From positions 1-64,000 of the forward strand of contig JBBRCX010000002.1 in assembly GCA_038204465.1 (NCBI GenBank): a stretch of DNA of 64,000 nt. Direction: 5' to 3'. Both the position numbers and the translations under genes were made by a program. The stretch is from JBBRCX01 sp038204465 (GTDB taxonomy: Bacteria; Planctomycetota; Phycisphaerae; Tepidisphaerales; Tepidisphaeraceae). Below, piece by piece: positions 9,200-18,012 of the stretch (the first letter of the stretch is position 1; the number at the start of each line of letters is the position of its first letter). The notes beneath the pieces were generated by a model that was given only the letters and a program-made list of their open reading frames with translations, searched no databases and had not been told where the DNA came from.

Positions 9200-10276
9200 A
9201 TGAATATTCGAGATCCACAGGGGTCGAAGTATGACCTGATGAGCCTGGGGGAATGCATGGTTCGGCTGTCTCCGCCGGGGCATGGGCGGATTGAGTTTTC
9301 GCCGGTGCTGGAGGTGTGGGTGGGGGGCGGCGAGTTCAACGTCGCATATGCGCTGGCGCGGCTGGGGATGCGCACGGGATTTCTGAGCCGGCTGGTGGAT
9401 AATCCGGTTGGGCGCATCGTGATGAACCACGGACGGGCGGCCGGCGTGGACATGTCGCACGTGGCGATGGCGAAGTACGACGGCGTGGGGCGCGCGGACC
9501 GGATCGGGCTGAACTTCACGGAAGTCGGAACGGGCGTGCGCGCCAGCGTGACCATGTACGACCGCGGGCACTCGGCGGCTTCGAACATGAAGCCGGGGAT
9601 GATCGATTTCAAGAAGGTGTTCGGTGACGGAGTGCGCTGGCTGCACACGGGCGGCATTTTCACCGCGTTGTCGGATGGATGCGCGGCGGTCTGCAGGGAG
9701 GCGCTGCAGGCGGCGCGGGAGGCGGGGACGATCACATCATATGACCTGAACTTCCGCTCCAAGCTGTGGTCGAGCGCGAAGGCGCAGCAGGTGACGAGGG
9801 AACTCGTGCCGCTGGTCGATTGCCTCATCGGCAACGAGGAGGATTTTCAGAAGGTGCTGGGATTTGAGGTGGAGGGAGCGGATGAAAGTCTGTCGGCGCT
9901 GGATACCAGCGCATACAAGAAGATGGTCGAGAAGGTGGTGAAGGCGTATCCGAACGTAAAGGTGGTGGGGACGACGCTGCGCGAGGTGAAGAGCGGGCTG
10001 GTGAACAACTGGTCGGCGATCCTGTATGCGGACGGGAAGTTTTACGAGAGCCGCCGGTACAACGATCTGGAGATTGAAGACCGGGTGGGCGGGGGCGACG
10101 GGTTTTCGTCGGGTTTCGCCTATGGATTTTTGAACGGGAAGACGCCGCAGGAATGCGTGGATATCGGGGCGGCGCATGGGGCGCTGTTGCAGACGACGCG
10201 CGGGGACACGAGCCAGATCGATCTGGAGGAGTTGATGCACGTGTTCAAGGGGGGAAGCGCGAGGATCAAGAGGTAA
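9200..10276 (+). CDS. PfkB-family carbohydrate kinase (2-keto-3-deoxygluconate kinase-like)
   Basis: 358 residues from the ATG at 9200; the upstream in-frame extension to 9056 is Arg/Gly-rich and not family-like. It starts with the PfkB first signature (SLGECMVRLSPPG ... VWVGGGEFNVAYALARLG) and ends with the second (RVGGGDGFSSGFAYG), whose Asp near residue 299 is the catalytic base. Similarity of the N-terminal part is closest to KdgK-type kinases that phosphorylate 2-keto-3-deoxygluconate, but ribokinase- or fructokinase-like substrates remain possible. It sits ahead of three dehydrogenases in a catabolic-looking string. Confidence 0.87.
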   Translation: MNIRDPQGSKYDLMSLGECMVRLSPPGHGRIEFSPVLEVWVGGGEFNVAYALARLGMRTGFLSRLVDNPVGRIVMNHGRAAGVDMSHVAMAKYDGVGRADRIGLNFTEVGTGVRASVTMYDRGHSAASNMKPGMIDFKKVFGDGVRWLHTGGIFTALSDGCAAVCREALQAAREAGTITSYDLNFRSKLWSSAKAQQVTRELVPLVDCLIGNEEDFQKVLGFEVEGADESLSALDTSAYKKMVEKVVKAYPNVKVVGTTLREVKSGLVNNWSAILYADGKFYESRRYNDLEIEDRVGGGDGFSSGFAYGFLNGKTPQECVDIGAAHGALLQTTRGDTSQIDLEELMHVFKGGSARIKR

Positions 10277-10344
10277 AGTTACCCGATGCGGCTGAAGCCG
10301 GGACGGCAGGCCATCGGCAGCGGGCAGCGAGCAATCAGCGACAC

Positions 10345-11313
10345 ATGAAGATCTTATTGACGACGACGAGTTTTCAGGACACGCCGGGCAGGCACCATGC
10401 GGTGCTGGAGGGAAGCGGGTTGGAAGTGGTGCGGGCGCGGGGGCCGTTGAGTGAAGGGCAAATGATCGACCTGATTCGCTCGGGAGGCGGGTTCGACGGA
10501 TTGTTGAACGGGGACGATCAGATCACCGCGAAGGTGATCGACGCGGCGCTGCCCCGGCTGCGGGTCATCGCGAAGTATGGGATCGGACTGGATTCGATCG
10601 ACGTGAAATACGCGACGAGCAAGCGGTTGCCGGTGCTGTATACGCCGGGCGTGAATCACACGACGGTGGCGGAGCATGCGATCGGGCTGATGATCGCGCT
10701 GTCGAAACATTTCTGGCCGCACTTGCGGTCGACGAAGGCCGGGCAGTGGAAGCGGATCACGGGAAACGAGTTGTACGGCAAGACGCTGGGCGTGCTGGGG
10801 CTGGGGCGGATCGGAAAGGAAGTGGTGACGCGTGGGGTGGCGTTCGGCATGTCGCCGATCGCTCATGGGAACCACTGGGATGATGCGTTCGCGAAAGAGC
10901 ATGGGTTGAAGCGGATGGAGACGCGCGAGCAGGTCCTGCGCGAGGCGGACGTGGTGAGCCTGCACATGAGCCTCACCGACGAGACGCGCGGGTTCATCAA
11001 CCGGCAGCGGATCGAGATGATGAAGCGCGACGCGATATTGATCAACACGGCGCGCGGCGGGGTGATCGTGGAAGAGGACGTGGCGGAGGCGTGCCGGTCG
11101 GGACGGCTGCGGGGTTACGCGGCGGACGTGCTGGAGCAGGAGCCGATGAAATCGCCGCACGTATTTCAGGATTTGGATAATGTGATCGTGACGCCGCATG
11201 TGGGGAGCAGGACGCTGGAGAGCGTGGAACGGCAGGGGATGCGGGCGGCGCTGAATATCGTGAATTATTTGAAGGGGGATGGGGATTACGTGCAGGCGAA
11301 TTTGATTGGATGA
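10345..11313 (+). CDS. D-isomer-specific 2-hydroxyacid dehydrogenase (phosphoglycerate dehydrogenase-like)
   Basis: 322 residues from ATG 10345. The NAD-binding motif GLGRIG lies at about residues 151-156, and the catalytic set is present: Arg in NTARGG (about 235), Glu in LEQEP (about 264) and His in TPHVGS (about 283). No ACT regulatory domain, so it is the short form, more likely a catabolic 2-hydroxyacid/2-ketoacid dehydrogenase than biosynthetic SerA. It follows the PfkB kinase by 68 bases. Confidence 0.9.
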   Translation: MKILLTTTSFQDTPGRHHAVLEGSGLEVVRARGPLSEGQMIDLIRSGGGFDGLLNGDDQITAKVIDAALPRLRVIAKYGIGLDSIDVKYATSKRLPVLYTPGVNHTTVAEHAIGLMIALSKHFWPHLRSTKAGQWKRITGNELYGKTLGVLGLGRIGKEVVTRGVAFGMSPIAHGNHWDDAFAKEHGLKRMETREQVLREADVVSLHMSLTDETRGFINRQRIEMMKRDAILINTARGGVIVEEDVAEACRSGRLRGYAADVLEQEPMKSPHVFQDLDNVIVTPHVGSRTLESVERQGMRAALNIVNYLKGDGDYVQANLIG

Positions 11314-11362
11314 AGTGAAGGGGGATGAGCGCGGTCGGTGAGGTTCGGAAGTGGGGGAACGA

Positions 11363-11388
11363 TTCGGCACGGGCGGGACGCCCGTGTT
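11363..11388 (-). repeat. REP-like palindrome, family 2 (copy A)
   Basis: On the minus strand it reads ACACGGGCGTCCCGCCCGTG, a near-perfect hairpin with arms CACGGGCG and CGCCCGTG. It lies in the gap between the hydroxyacid dehydrogenase and the Ldh-family gene. The same unit recurs at 28408, 34000, 34094 and 40267. Confidence 0.7.
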
Positions 11389-11432
11389 ACGTTGAACGTT
11401 GAAGGCGCGCGGTCGCATGCGCGGTGATTTGG

Positions 11433-12527
11433 ATGGCGATGAACTATTTGATGCCGGTGGCGCAGCATAACGCGTTGGTGGAGGCGGCGTTTCGAAGTCG
11501 GGGGTATACGGCGGAGGAGTCGGCGGCGGCGGCGCGCTTCTGCGAGTTGGCGGCGCGGCATGGGATCAAGACGCATAACGCCCTGAAGGCGATCCACCTG
11601 GACGATCATTTCGGATCGAAGGCCGGGGGATGCAAGCCGGGCGCGAAGATCGAGAAACTGCCAAGCCGGTACAAGGCGGTGGCGCGGTGGAACGCGAATC
11701 GGAAGCTGGGGCAGGCGGTGGCGTTCGAGGGGATGGCGGAGGCGATGGCGCTGGCGGACGAATATGGGATCGGCGCGGTCGCGGTGGATAACGCGTTCCA
11801 TTATCTATGGGGCGGCGGATATGTGATCGAAGCGGCGAAGAAGGGATACATCGCATATACGTGCTGCACGGCGGCGCTGGCGGAGGTGGTGCCGTTCGGC
11901 GGGAAGTTTCCGACGCTGGGCACCAACCCGCACAGCTGGGCCTTCCCGACGCAGGAGGCGGTGGGGTTTCCAATCTGCGTCGATTGGGCGACGAGCACGG
12001 TGGCGATGGGACGGGTACAGCAGTTTGTCCGGGAGGGAAAGCCCCTGCCGCCGGGGACTGCGGTGGATGCGGAGGGCCGCGAGACAACCGATCCGCAGAA
12101 GGTGGCGGCGCTGCTGCCGTTCGGGCAGCACAAGGGGTATGGGTTGTCGCTGATCGACGAGCTGATGGCGGCTTATACGGGAGGATCGCTGCCGACGATC
12201 CGCAGCCGGTGGGGACGCGGGCCGGCGGGGGAGAAGTACACGCCGTGCTTTTATTTTCAGGCGATTCGGCCGGAGGCGCTGAGCGGGGACGATTTCGCGG
12301 AGCATCGCACGCAGCAGCAGAACGTGAAGGCGGTGATCGCGGACGTGCTGGGACATGGGAATGAGAAGTGCATGCTGCCGGGTGAGCCGGAGGCGAAGGC
12401 GGCGGCGCTGAGCGCGAAGCTCGGAGGATTGATCTTCACCGCGGCGGAGGTGGAGGCGTTTGCGGCCATCGCGGCGGAGTCGGGGGTTGCGTTTGATTCA
12501 GACGCCCTGAAACCGGTGGAGGCGTGA
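11433..12527 (+). CDS. Ldh-family (malate/L-lactate/ureidoglycolate type) NAD(P)-dependent dehydrogenase
   Basis: 364 residues if started at ATG 11433; ATG 11439 and GTG 11424 are alternatives and no ribosome binding site decides. Family hallmarks are the N-terminal helical pair with ARHGIKTHN, the central segment GGKFPTLGTNPHSWAFP, and LLPFGQHKGYGLSLIDELMAA. This non-Rossmann family reduces 2-oxo acids such as malate, 2,3-diketogulonate or lactate analogues. The usual SNHFG motif is replaced by a NAFHYLWGGG-like stretch, so substrate is uncertain. It overlaps the next ATG by one base (TGATG). Confidence 0.85.
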   Translation: MAMNYLMPVAQHNALVEAAFRSRGYTAEESAAAARFCELAARHGIKTHNALKAIHLDDHFGSKAGGCKPGAKIEKLPSRYKAVARWNANRKLGQAVAFEGMAEAMALADEYGIGAVAVDNAFHYLWGGGYVIEAAKKGYIAYTCCTAALAEVVPFGGKFPTLGTNPHSWAFPTQEAVGFPICVDWATSTVAMGRVQQFVREGKPLPPGTAVDAEGRETTDPQKVAALLPFGQHKGYGLSLIDELMAAYTGGSLPTIRSRWGRGPAGEKYTPCFYFQAIRPEALSGDDFAEHRTQQQNVKAVIADVLGHGNEKCMLPGEPEAKAAALSAKLGGLIFTAAEVEAFAAIAAESGVAFDSDALKPVEA

Positions 12528-13306
12528 TGGGATATCGCGGGCTGGAGATCGCCGGGAAGAGTTGCCTGATCACCGGGGGAACGAGCGGCATCGGACGGGC
12601 GATCGCGCTTGGGTTTGCCGAGGCGGGGGCGCGGGTGGTGGTGGGATCAAGCAGCGCCCAGAAGGTGGAGGCGGCGCGCGCGGAGCTTGGGGCGGGGCAT
12701 GATGCGCTGCGGCTGGACGTAACCGATGAGGCGAGCGTGAAGGCGGCGGTGGAGCACGCGGTGCGGCGCTTCGGAAGGCTCGACGCGGTGGTGAACGCCG
12801 CGGGGGTGATCAAGCGCGAGCCTTCGCTGCAGATGGCGGCGGCGGAGTTCGAGCGGATCGTGCGGGTGAACCTGGTGGGGAATTTCATCGTGGCGCAGGC
12901 GGCGGGTCGGGTGATGAAGGACCAGACGCCGGGCGACCGCGGGGTGCGCGGATCGATCGTCAACATCGCGTCACTGAACAGCTTCATCTCACTGAGCGAG
13001 GTGCTGGCCTATGCGGCGAGCAAGTCGGGGGTGATGGGGTTGACGCGCGGGCTGGCGAACGAGTGGGCGCAGTATGGCATCCGAGTGAATGCAATCGCGC
13101 CGGGGATCTTTCCGACGGAGTTGAATCGCGGCCTGGTGGAAGGGACGCCGCGGGGGCAGTGGCTGAAGGAGCATACGCCTCTGGCGCGGTTCGGGGATGC
13201 GAGCGAGTTGGTTGGTGCGGCGATTTACCTGATATCGCCCTCGGCAAGTTATACGACGGGAGAGACGATGATCGTCGATGGCGGGTTCCTGGCGCGCGGG
13301 GTGTGA
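12527..13306 (+). CDS. Short-chain dehydrogenase/reductase
   Basis: 259 residues. Classical SDR: TGGTSGIGRA cofactor loop near residue 18, NAAG at about 91, the catalytic Ser in the NIASLNS strand and YAASK at about residues 162-166. The C-terminal MIVDGGFLA motif is typical. The ATG at 12527 overlaps the previous stop, implying coupled translation. Together with the PfkB kinase and two dehydrogenases it suggests interconversion of keto sugars or sugar acids (gluconate 5-dehydrogenase or KduD-like), but the exact substrate is inference. Confidence 0.9.
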   Translation: MGYRGLEIAGKSCLITGGTSGIGRAIALGFAEAGARVVVGSSSAQKVEAARAELGAGHDALRLDVTDEASVKAAVEHAVRRFGRLDAVVNAAGVIKREPSLQMAAAEFERIVRVNLVGNFIVAQAAGRVMKDQTPGDRGVRGSIVNIASLNSFISLSEVLAYAASKSGVMGLTRGLANEWAQYGIRVNAIAPGIFPTELNRGLVEGTPRGQWLKEHTPLARFGDASELVGAAIYLISPSASYTTGETMIVDGGFLARGV

Positions 13307-13344
13307 AGGGGTGCGGGCGGGGAGCTTCAGGGATTGCTGCGCAT

Positions 13345-13375
13345 GCCCATCGCGTGGGCGCGACGGCTAAACCGG
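13345..13375 (+). repeat. REP-like palindrome, family 1 (copy 1)
   Basis: Hairpin GCCCA-TCGCG-TGGGC followed by the conserved tail GCGACGGCTAAACCGG. The same hairpin-plus-tail recurs in the same orientation at 13771 and inverted at 43581. It sits at the 3' side of a degraded REP-associated transposase gene. Confidence 0.8.
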
Positions 13376-13443
13376 TGACCAGAGGCGTTGCGATTGGGTG
13401 AGGGTGGGGTTGGATTGAGAGCCCGAAGGAATTGGCGCGCGGC

Positions 13444-13750
13444 GTCGGGGAGGATGGAGCAGGCGAAGAGGGTGAGCCTCGATCGCTCGATCACCTCGGC
13501 GAAGCCCCGTGCTACTGCTCTTGCCTGCATCCCGGTGAAACGGACGGGTGGAAATCTCAGGTGCAGCTTCGCGTCGCGGCGTAGGGAGGGGTCGTGAGCG
13601 GACTTGGCGAGGGAATGACGCGCCGTGGTTTTCGTTGCGGCGCCGAAGCGCTGGATGCGGGGACCAGACCTGGGTGGACCAGGATCCGCGCGGGTCGTTG
13701 GGGAGCCAAAACCCGTAGGTGGCGAAGACGAGGTGATGTGCCAGCACCAT
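13444..13750 (-). pseudogene. Degraded RAYT (REP-associated tyrosine transposase, IS200/Y1 family)
   Basis: The first 28 or so codons from 13750 read HHLVFATYGFWLPNDPRGSW and VW, the typical N terminus of planctomycete RAYT-like transposases. A frameshift at about 13660-13670 moves the homology to another frame, which continues with RFGAATKT, HDPSLRRDAK, FPPVRFTGMQARAVARGF and FACSILPD. In intact relatives ILPD is followed by HVH (the HUH metal site) and later by the catalytic Tyr; here homology stops at 13444, so both catalytic motifs are gone. REP palindromes lie on both sides. The gene is inactive. Confidence 0.82.
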
Positions 13751-13770
13751 TGGTGGTCATGGTATAGCGC

Positions 13771-13803
13771 ACCCACGTCGCGTGGGCGCGACGGCTAAAC
13801 CGG
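13771..13803 (+). repeat. REP-like palindrome, family 1 (copy 2)
   Basis: Perfect hairpin CCCACG-TCG-CGTGGG followed by the tail GCGACGGCTAAACCGG, the same unit and orientation as at 13345. It lies 21 bases upstream of the broken RAYT start, so the two copies bracket the pseudogene, the arrangement expected for REP-RAYT systems. Confidence 0.82.
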
Positions 13804-13944
13804 GTGGCGCGGCGGCGTGATGAGTCCTTTGCGGCGTGGATGGCGCGCGGAGTGCGGGGCGTGGGCGTGGTGAGGGCGTGGTGAGTTTGTTGTGGCACGG
13901 AGAGAGCGCGGGGCGCGACGGGGCGCGTGCGCGTGTGATGCGGG

Positions 13945-14763
13945 TTATCCGTAGGCGCCTTTTTCGTGGAGGCCCAGGACACGGCGCCGGCGGGGGTCGG
14001 CGCGCTCGGACATTCCCTGGGGGAGCTGGTAGCCCATGTAGGGGTAGAAGCGCTGGGCCATGAAGCGGCGGGCGTAGCCGACGCCGAACACGTAGCGGGT
14101 GCGGTCGGAGGTGTTGGGGGCGCCGCGGTGCCAGGCCTGGTTGTTGAACAGGTAGAGGTCGCCGGCCTTGCAGAAAATCGGGACGGCGTGTTTGCCCTCG
14201 AAGACGGGGTCCTTCAGGTCGTTGGGCTGCCGGCCCGAGTAGTGACTGCCGGGGACGACCTGGGTGGGGCCGTACTCGAGGGAGGAAACGTCACTCAGCG
14301 CGAAGGTGCAGTTGGCGATGAAGACAGGGAGGGTGAGGCGCGGGTCGTGGCGCTCGACGCCATTGTTGACGGGGAAATAGACGCCATCGTCGACATGGAA
14401 GGTGTCGATGGCCTTGCCGGGGTGGTTGCGGATGGCGTTCTGGGAGATGAAGTGGCAGTCGGGGCCCACGATCGCCTCGGCAAGACTAATCAGCGGCTCG
14501 CGGGTGAGGAACTGCTCGAAGAACGGATCGATCTCAAAGAGGCGCAGGGCGATGTAGCCGTCGAGGGCGTTATACGATTCAGTGTATTTCGGATCGTCGA
14601 AGATGCGGTCGATGGTTGCCCTGGCAGTGGCGATTTCATCGGGCGTAAGGACGGCGGGGACGTGGCAGAACCCATCGCGATGGAAGTCATCGACGACGCG
14701 CGATCGTTCCTCATCGCTTAAAGGTTTGGCAGAAGAAATCGTCGAAGCGGCGGTCGTGGTCAT
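13945..14763 (-). CDS. Phytanoyl-CoA dioxygenase (PhyH) family protein, paralog 1
   Basis: 272 residues. The ATG at 14763 has a perfect AAGGAG ribosome binding site 6 bases upstream. It is an Fe(II)/2-oxoglutarate-dependent oxygenase with the iron-binding HxD in TFHVDDGVYFP, and the distal His and Arg region QAWHRGAPNTSDRTRY. It shares long motifs (YGPTQVVPGSHYSGR, WHRGAPNTSDR) with the protein at 33163-33990, so the two are paralogs. Substrate unknown; bacterial members hydroxylate small metabolites. It stands alone between the RAYT remnant and a small membrane protein. Confidence 0.9.
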   Translation of the reverse strand: MTTTAASTISSAKPLSDEERSRVVDDFHRDGFCHVPAVLTPDEIATARATIDRIFDDPKYTESYNALDGYIALRLFEIDPFFEQFLTREPLISLAEAIVGPDCHFISQNAIRNHPGKAIDTFHVDDGVYFPVNNGVERHDPRLTLPVFIANCTFALSDVSSLEYGPTQVVPGSHYSGRQPNDLKDPVFEGKHAVPIFCKAGDLYLFNNQAWHRGAPNTSDRTRYVFGVGYARRFMAQRFYPYMGYQLPQGMSERADPRRRRVLGLHEKGAYG

Positions 14764-14927
14764 GGGGAACTCCTTGTGGCGCATATTGTGATGAGTGATT
14801 CGCGGTTTGTCATCAAGGGCAGATCCGTGGTTTCTTCTGGTGATGCTGGGCGGCAGCCAAGGGTCGGCGGAGCATGAGTTATGATTGTACCGGGCGAGGG
14901 AACCGCGGGCGCATTACGATTAGCAGG

Positions 14928-15506
14928 ATGAGAGGTTGGGGATTTCGGACGTTCGCTGTGCTGTCGCTGATGGTGGCGGTGTCGGCGGTGGGAGCATGGG
15001 GAATCGGGTGGCGGCATTCGTATGGAGTTGTTCTGCATCACCACTGGTGGCATGTGGGATTGATGACGAGCGACGGGTGGGTGTGCGGCTATCGAGGACA
15101 GGGAGTGAAGTGGAACTCGGGCTGGGAATGGATGGCGCTGTCGACGAGGCGGTATTCGGCGGCTGAGTTTTGCGCCAACTTTGGCGCGGCCCGGCTGGGG
15201 TTTGGGTACCTCTACCATCAAGGCGCCCCCTTCCGCAGTGGGTATGTGCCGTTCCGAATCGCGGGCTTGCTCGTGCCGCTCTGGCTCATCGTTCTGTTCT
15301 GTGCACTGCCGGTGTGGATGTGGCTGCGGCGTGCGGTGCTGCTGCGCACGCGGCTGAGGCGCGGGCTGTGTTGGCGGTGCGGTTATGACCTGCGCGCCTC
15401 CGGTGGCCGCTGCCCGGAATGCGGGACGGTGTGTTCCGAAGAGCCAGGGGCTTTCCACCACAAGCTGGCGAGGTCCGGGGCGGCTCATCGTTCACGGATG
15501 AAATGA
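14928..15506 (+). CDS. Planctomycete membrane protein with C-terminal zinc-ribbon (CxxCGYDLR...CPxCG)
   Basis: 192 residues from ATG 14928 (an upstream in-frame start at 14874 adds 18 residues). A hydrophobic N-terminal segment at about residues 8-25, a Trp/His/Gly-rich extracytoplasmic stretch, and a second hydrophobic segment (GLLVPLWLIVLFCALPVWMW) lead into a short tail CWRCGYDLRAS...CPECGT. That four-Cys tail is a recurring ornament of planctomycete membrane proteins. No function is known to me. Start choice is weak because no clear ribosome binding site is visible. Confidence 0.65.
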   Translation: MRGWGFRTFAVLSLMVAVSAVGAWGIGWRHSYGVVLHHHWWHVGLMTSDGWVCGYRGQGVKWNSGWEWMALSTRRYSAAEFCANFGAARLGFGYLYHQGAPFRSGYVPFRIAGLLVPLWLIVLFCALPVWMWLRRAVLLRTRLRRGLCWRCGYDLRASGGRCPECGTVCSEEPGAFHHKLARSGAAHRSRMK

Positions 15507-15517
15507 TAACACCGCGT

Positions 15518-16021
15518 TTATCTCTTGCGTCCGAATTCTTCCCGGTAGTAGCCGCCCAGTTCCAGGTTTGGATAGGCCTCGCCCAGCTCGACGCGGAGCT
15601 TTTGGAGAAGCTCTTCATACTCCGGCGCGCGGATCGCGCGAGTGGAAAAGAGGGTGCGGGGGACGAGTAGCTCGCGGCCGGTCACGTAGAACAGGGTCAC
15701 ACGGCCCTTGCCCGGGCGTCCGAGCGCGGCAAAGCTCCGCACGTCCGACCAGGGGATGAAGCGCCGGTGGTTCTCGATGCCCGCCGAGCGGATGGTGAAC
15801 GTTCGCTGGTAGTCATCGATCATCGCCCACACCTGCCAGACTACGGCGAGAGCGAAAAGGGCAACGGCGAGGGGGAACAGCAGCGGCACCAGCTGGCGAA
15901 CGAGCCATGCACCGACGGCAAACATCGGCACGGTGAGCAACAAGGCGGCGAGGCCCTTTGCCGACCGGTGGCGGTAGCCGCCGGAATAGAGGACACGCGA
16001 GTAGTCCAGTGGCTCTGACAT
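15518..16021 (-). CDS. Hypothetical membrane protein with PH-like domain
   Basis: 167 residues from ATG 16021, or 178 from 16054. Two hydrophobic helices at about residues 20-60 are followed by a short beta-rich soluble domain (FTIRSAGIENHRRFIPWSDVRSF) that resembles bacterial PH or YcxB-like domains. It is convergent with the zinc-ribbon protein, with only 11 bases between stops. No specific function can be given. Confidence 0.6.
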   Translation of the reverse strand: MSEPLDYSRVLYSGGYRHRSAKGLAALLLTVPMFAVGAWLVRQLVPLLFPLAVALFALAVVWQVWAMIDDYQRTFTIRSAGIENHRRFIPWSDVRSFAALGRPGKGRVTLFYVTGRELLVPRTLFSTRAIRAPEYEELLQKLRVELGEAYPNLELGGYYREEFGRKR

Positions 16022-16212
16022 GGAGGCAGCGCTCTGTGCCGATGAGGTTAGCATCTCTGTCTAATTAGAATTGCCGTCATTCGATGCAGCTTGGGGCATG
16101 GATCGGAGCGATGGGCGGCGCCGCCGCGCTGCATCGGTCGTCGACGACGCCCTCCTCTGCCCGGGCGCGGCGGTCGATCCCGTGAGAGGATCCTGCTGGC
16201 GCGAGAGGACCG

Positions 16213-17991
16213 CTATCGGCGGGGGGAGCGTTGTTGTTCCATGAGGATGTTGTAGTAGCGGAGGAGCGTGCCTTTGGCGCGCTCGAGGCGGCCGATGGAG
16301 ATGTTGTAGTTGGAGATGGCGGTTGCCTCATCCTCCTGGGCATTGGCCAGCCTTTCCTGGGTGTCGAGCTCGAGCTGAACGAAGGTGGGGGTGAGGGCTT
16401 CGGCGTTGGCCTGACGGCGCTGCTGAATGGCGAGCAGGGCATCGGCCTGCTGGAAACGGGCCCGGCGGCGGGCGACGATCAAATTCCAGGTGGTCTCCAC
16501 TTCGCGGGCCGCCTGGGTTACGTCGACGGTCACCTGGTTGACCAGAGCACGATACTGCTCGATCGCCTGCATTCTCTGGAGCAACGCGCGCTTGTAGATG
16601 GCCCGCGCGGCGCGGTTACCGAAGGGGATGGACAGCTCGAGGCCGGCCGACCAGCTGATGTTATCCAGGTCTTTCTGGTCGCTGAAGGCGCCGCCGGAGT
16701 CGTTCCCGACGCCTTGAAAGTTGACCTGCCCGGTGAGGTTCAGCTGGGGCAGGAGGTTGTTCTTCGCGACTTCGCGCGCGATGTCGGCGGAGTTGATTCG
16801 GATCTGCTGCTCGCCGAGCTCGAAGCGGCTTTCGAGGGCGGTGGCGACCTGCTCGCCCAGATCGAAGCGGAAACGTTCGAGGACGGGTCCGTTGGCCGGG
16901 AGGACGACGAGCGGGCTGGAGACGGGAAGGTCGGAATCATTCATCCGGCGTTTGAGCTCATCGGAGAGATCGCGAATGCGCTGCTTGGCGGCGATGAGGG
17001 TGGCGCGGCGGGCCTCAACCGAAGCGGTGGCCTGCGCTGTCTGCAGGCGCGAGGCGTCGATTCCCGCTCCCATTCGCTCGACGAGGATCTTGGCGGTGCC
17101 GAGGGTGCGATTGAGCAAGTCTTCCTGGATCCGTACGACCTCTTCGGCCTGGACGATTCTCCAGTAGTTCTGGTCAACTTCGGAGATGTTTTCTTCGAGG
17201 GTTTTTCGGAACTCGAGAAAGCTGATACGCTGATTGTTGGCCGCGATCGATATTCGCGCGCGGTTCACATCGGTGCCGAAGTCGCGCAGGAGCGGCTGCG
17301 TGACTTTGAGGATCAACTCGTTGAGCTCGTAGGGATTGGTGGAGGATCCCCTGATTCGACCAGAAGCGGGGTCGCGGTTGATGCGCTGGATGCCGTAGCT
17401 GGTCTCCACCTGGCCGCCGCTCATCAGGTTCTGGCGGATGCCATTGCGGAAGGTCCAGGTCCGGAAGATCTGCGGATCAAACGGGCTGGCGGTGGAGAAG
17501 AGGCCGGAACTCGGGGAGAGGATGCGCTGGTCTTCGAAGTTGAGCTGCGTGAACCACTCGGGATCGAAGCGCGCCTCGGCCTCGACAACGCGGGTGGCGT
17601 CGACCGCGGGCTCGTAACCCGCGACGCGGACTTCGCTGTTGTTGGCGACGGTGCGCTGGATGATTTCCTGGAGTGCGAGGCGGACGGAATCTTCCTCGGT
17701 GACCGATGGGCCGGTGGTGGCGGCGTCGGGGCCGCTTGTTGGGCGGGTGGCGCTGAGCGGGCTCTCCATGGTGGTGGGGAGCGGCGGCAGAGGCCGGCTC
17801 ACGTTCTCGGTTGCCCGTGTCCGTTCGGGGCGCTGAAGGGCGTGAGGGTTGAACGGCGGGGGGTCGGTCGCGCACCCGGCGATTGCGAAAGACAACAATG
17901 CCAGCGTGGAGGTCCGCCGCGCGTAAGTGGTTGCCCGCCGTAACGCCCCAGTAGCCCGCACCACCTTGCGCATCGTTACACTCCGTTTCAT
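16213..17991 (-). CDS. TolC-family outer membrane efflux lipoprotein
   Basis: 592 residues. A lipoprotein signal (hydrophobic LALLSFAIAGC, Cys at about residue 39) is followed by a low-complexity Pro/Thr region and then two OEP repeats: long coiled-coil helices with TLEENISEVDQNYWRIVQAEE and a second set near ALLQRMQAIEQYRALVNQVTVDVTQAAREVE. The LELSIPFGNRAAR strand motif is typical of outer membrane factors. It would form the trimeric outer channel of a type I or RND export system. No inner-membrane pump or adaptor lies nearby, so its partner is elsewhere. ATG 17973 is an alternative start. Confidence 0.88.
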   Translation of the reverse strand: MKRSVTMRKVVRATGALRRATTYARRTSTLALLSFAIAGCATDPPPFNPHALQRPERTRATENVSRPLPPLPTTMESPLSATRPTSGPDAATTGPSVTEEDSVRLALQEIIQRTVANNSEVRVAGYEPAVDATRVVEAEARFDPEWFTQLNFEDQRILSPSSGLFSTASPFDPQIFRTWTFRNGIRQNLMSGGQVETSYGIQRINRDPASGRIRGSSTNPYELNELILKVTQPLLRDFGTDVNRARISIAANNQRISFLEFRKTLEENISEVDQNYWRIVQAEEVVRIQEDLLNRTLGTAKILVERMGAGIDASRLQTAQATASVEARRATLIAAKQRIRDLSDELKRRMNDSDLPVSSPLVVLPANGPVLERFRFDLGEQVATALESRFELGEQQIRINSADIAREVAKNNLLPQLNLTGQVNFQGVGNDSGGAFSDQKDLDNISWSAGLELSIPFGNRAARAIYKRALLQRMQAIEQYRALVNQVTVDVTQAAREVETTWNLIVARRRARFQQADALLAIQQRRQANAEALTPTFVQLELDTQERLANAQEDEATAISNYNISIGRLERAKGTLLRYYNILMEQQRSPRR

Positions 17992-18012
17992 AGACCCCGG
18001 TTGGGGCTGCGA

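Noticed and set aside
16231..17943. 570-codon plus-strand frame
   Set aside because: Antisense of the TolC-like gene; no motif, while the minus strand has a lipobox and OEP repeats.
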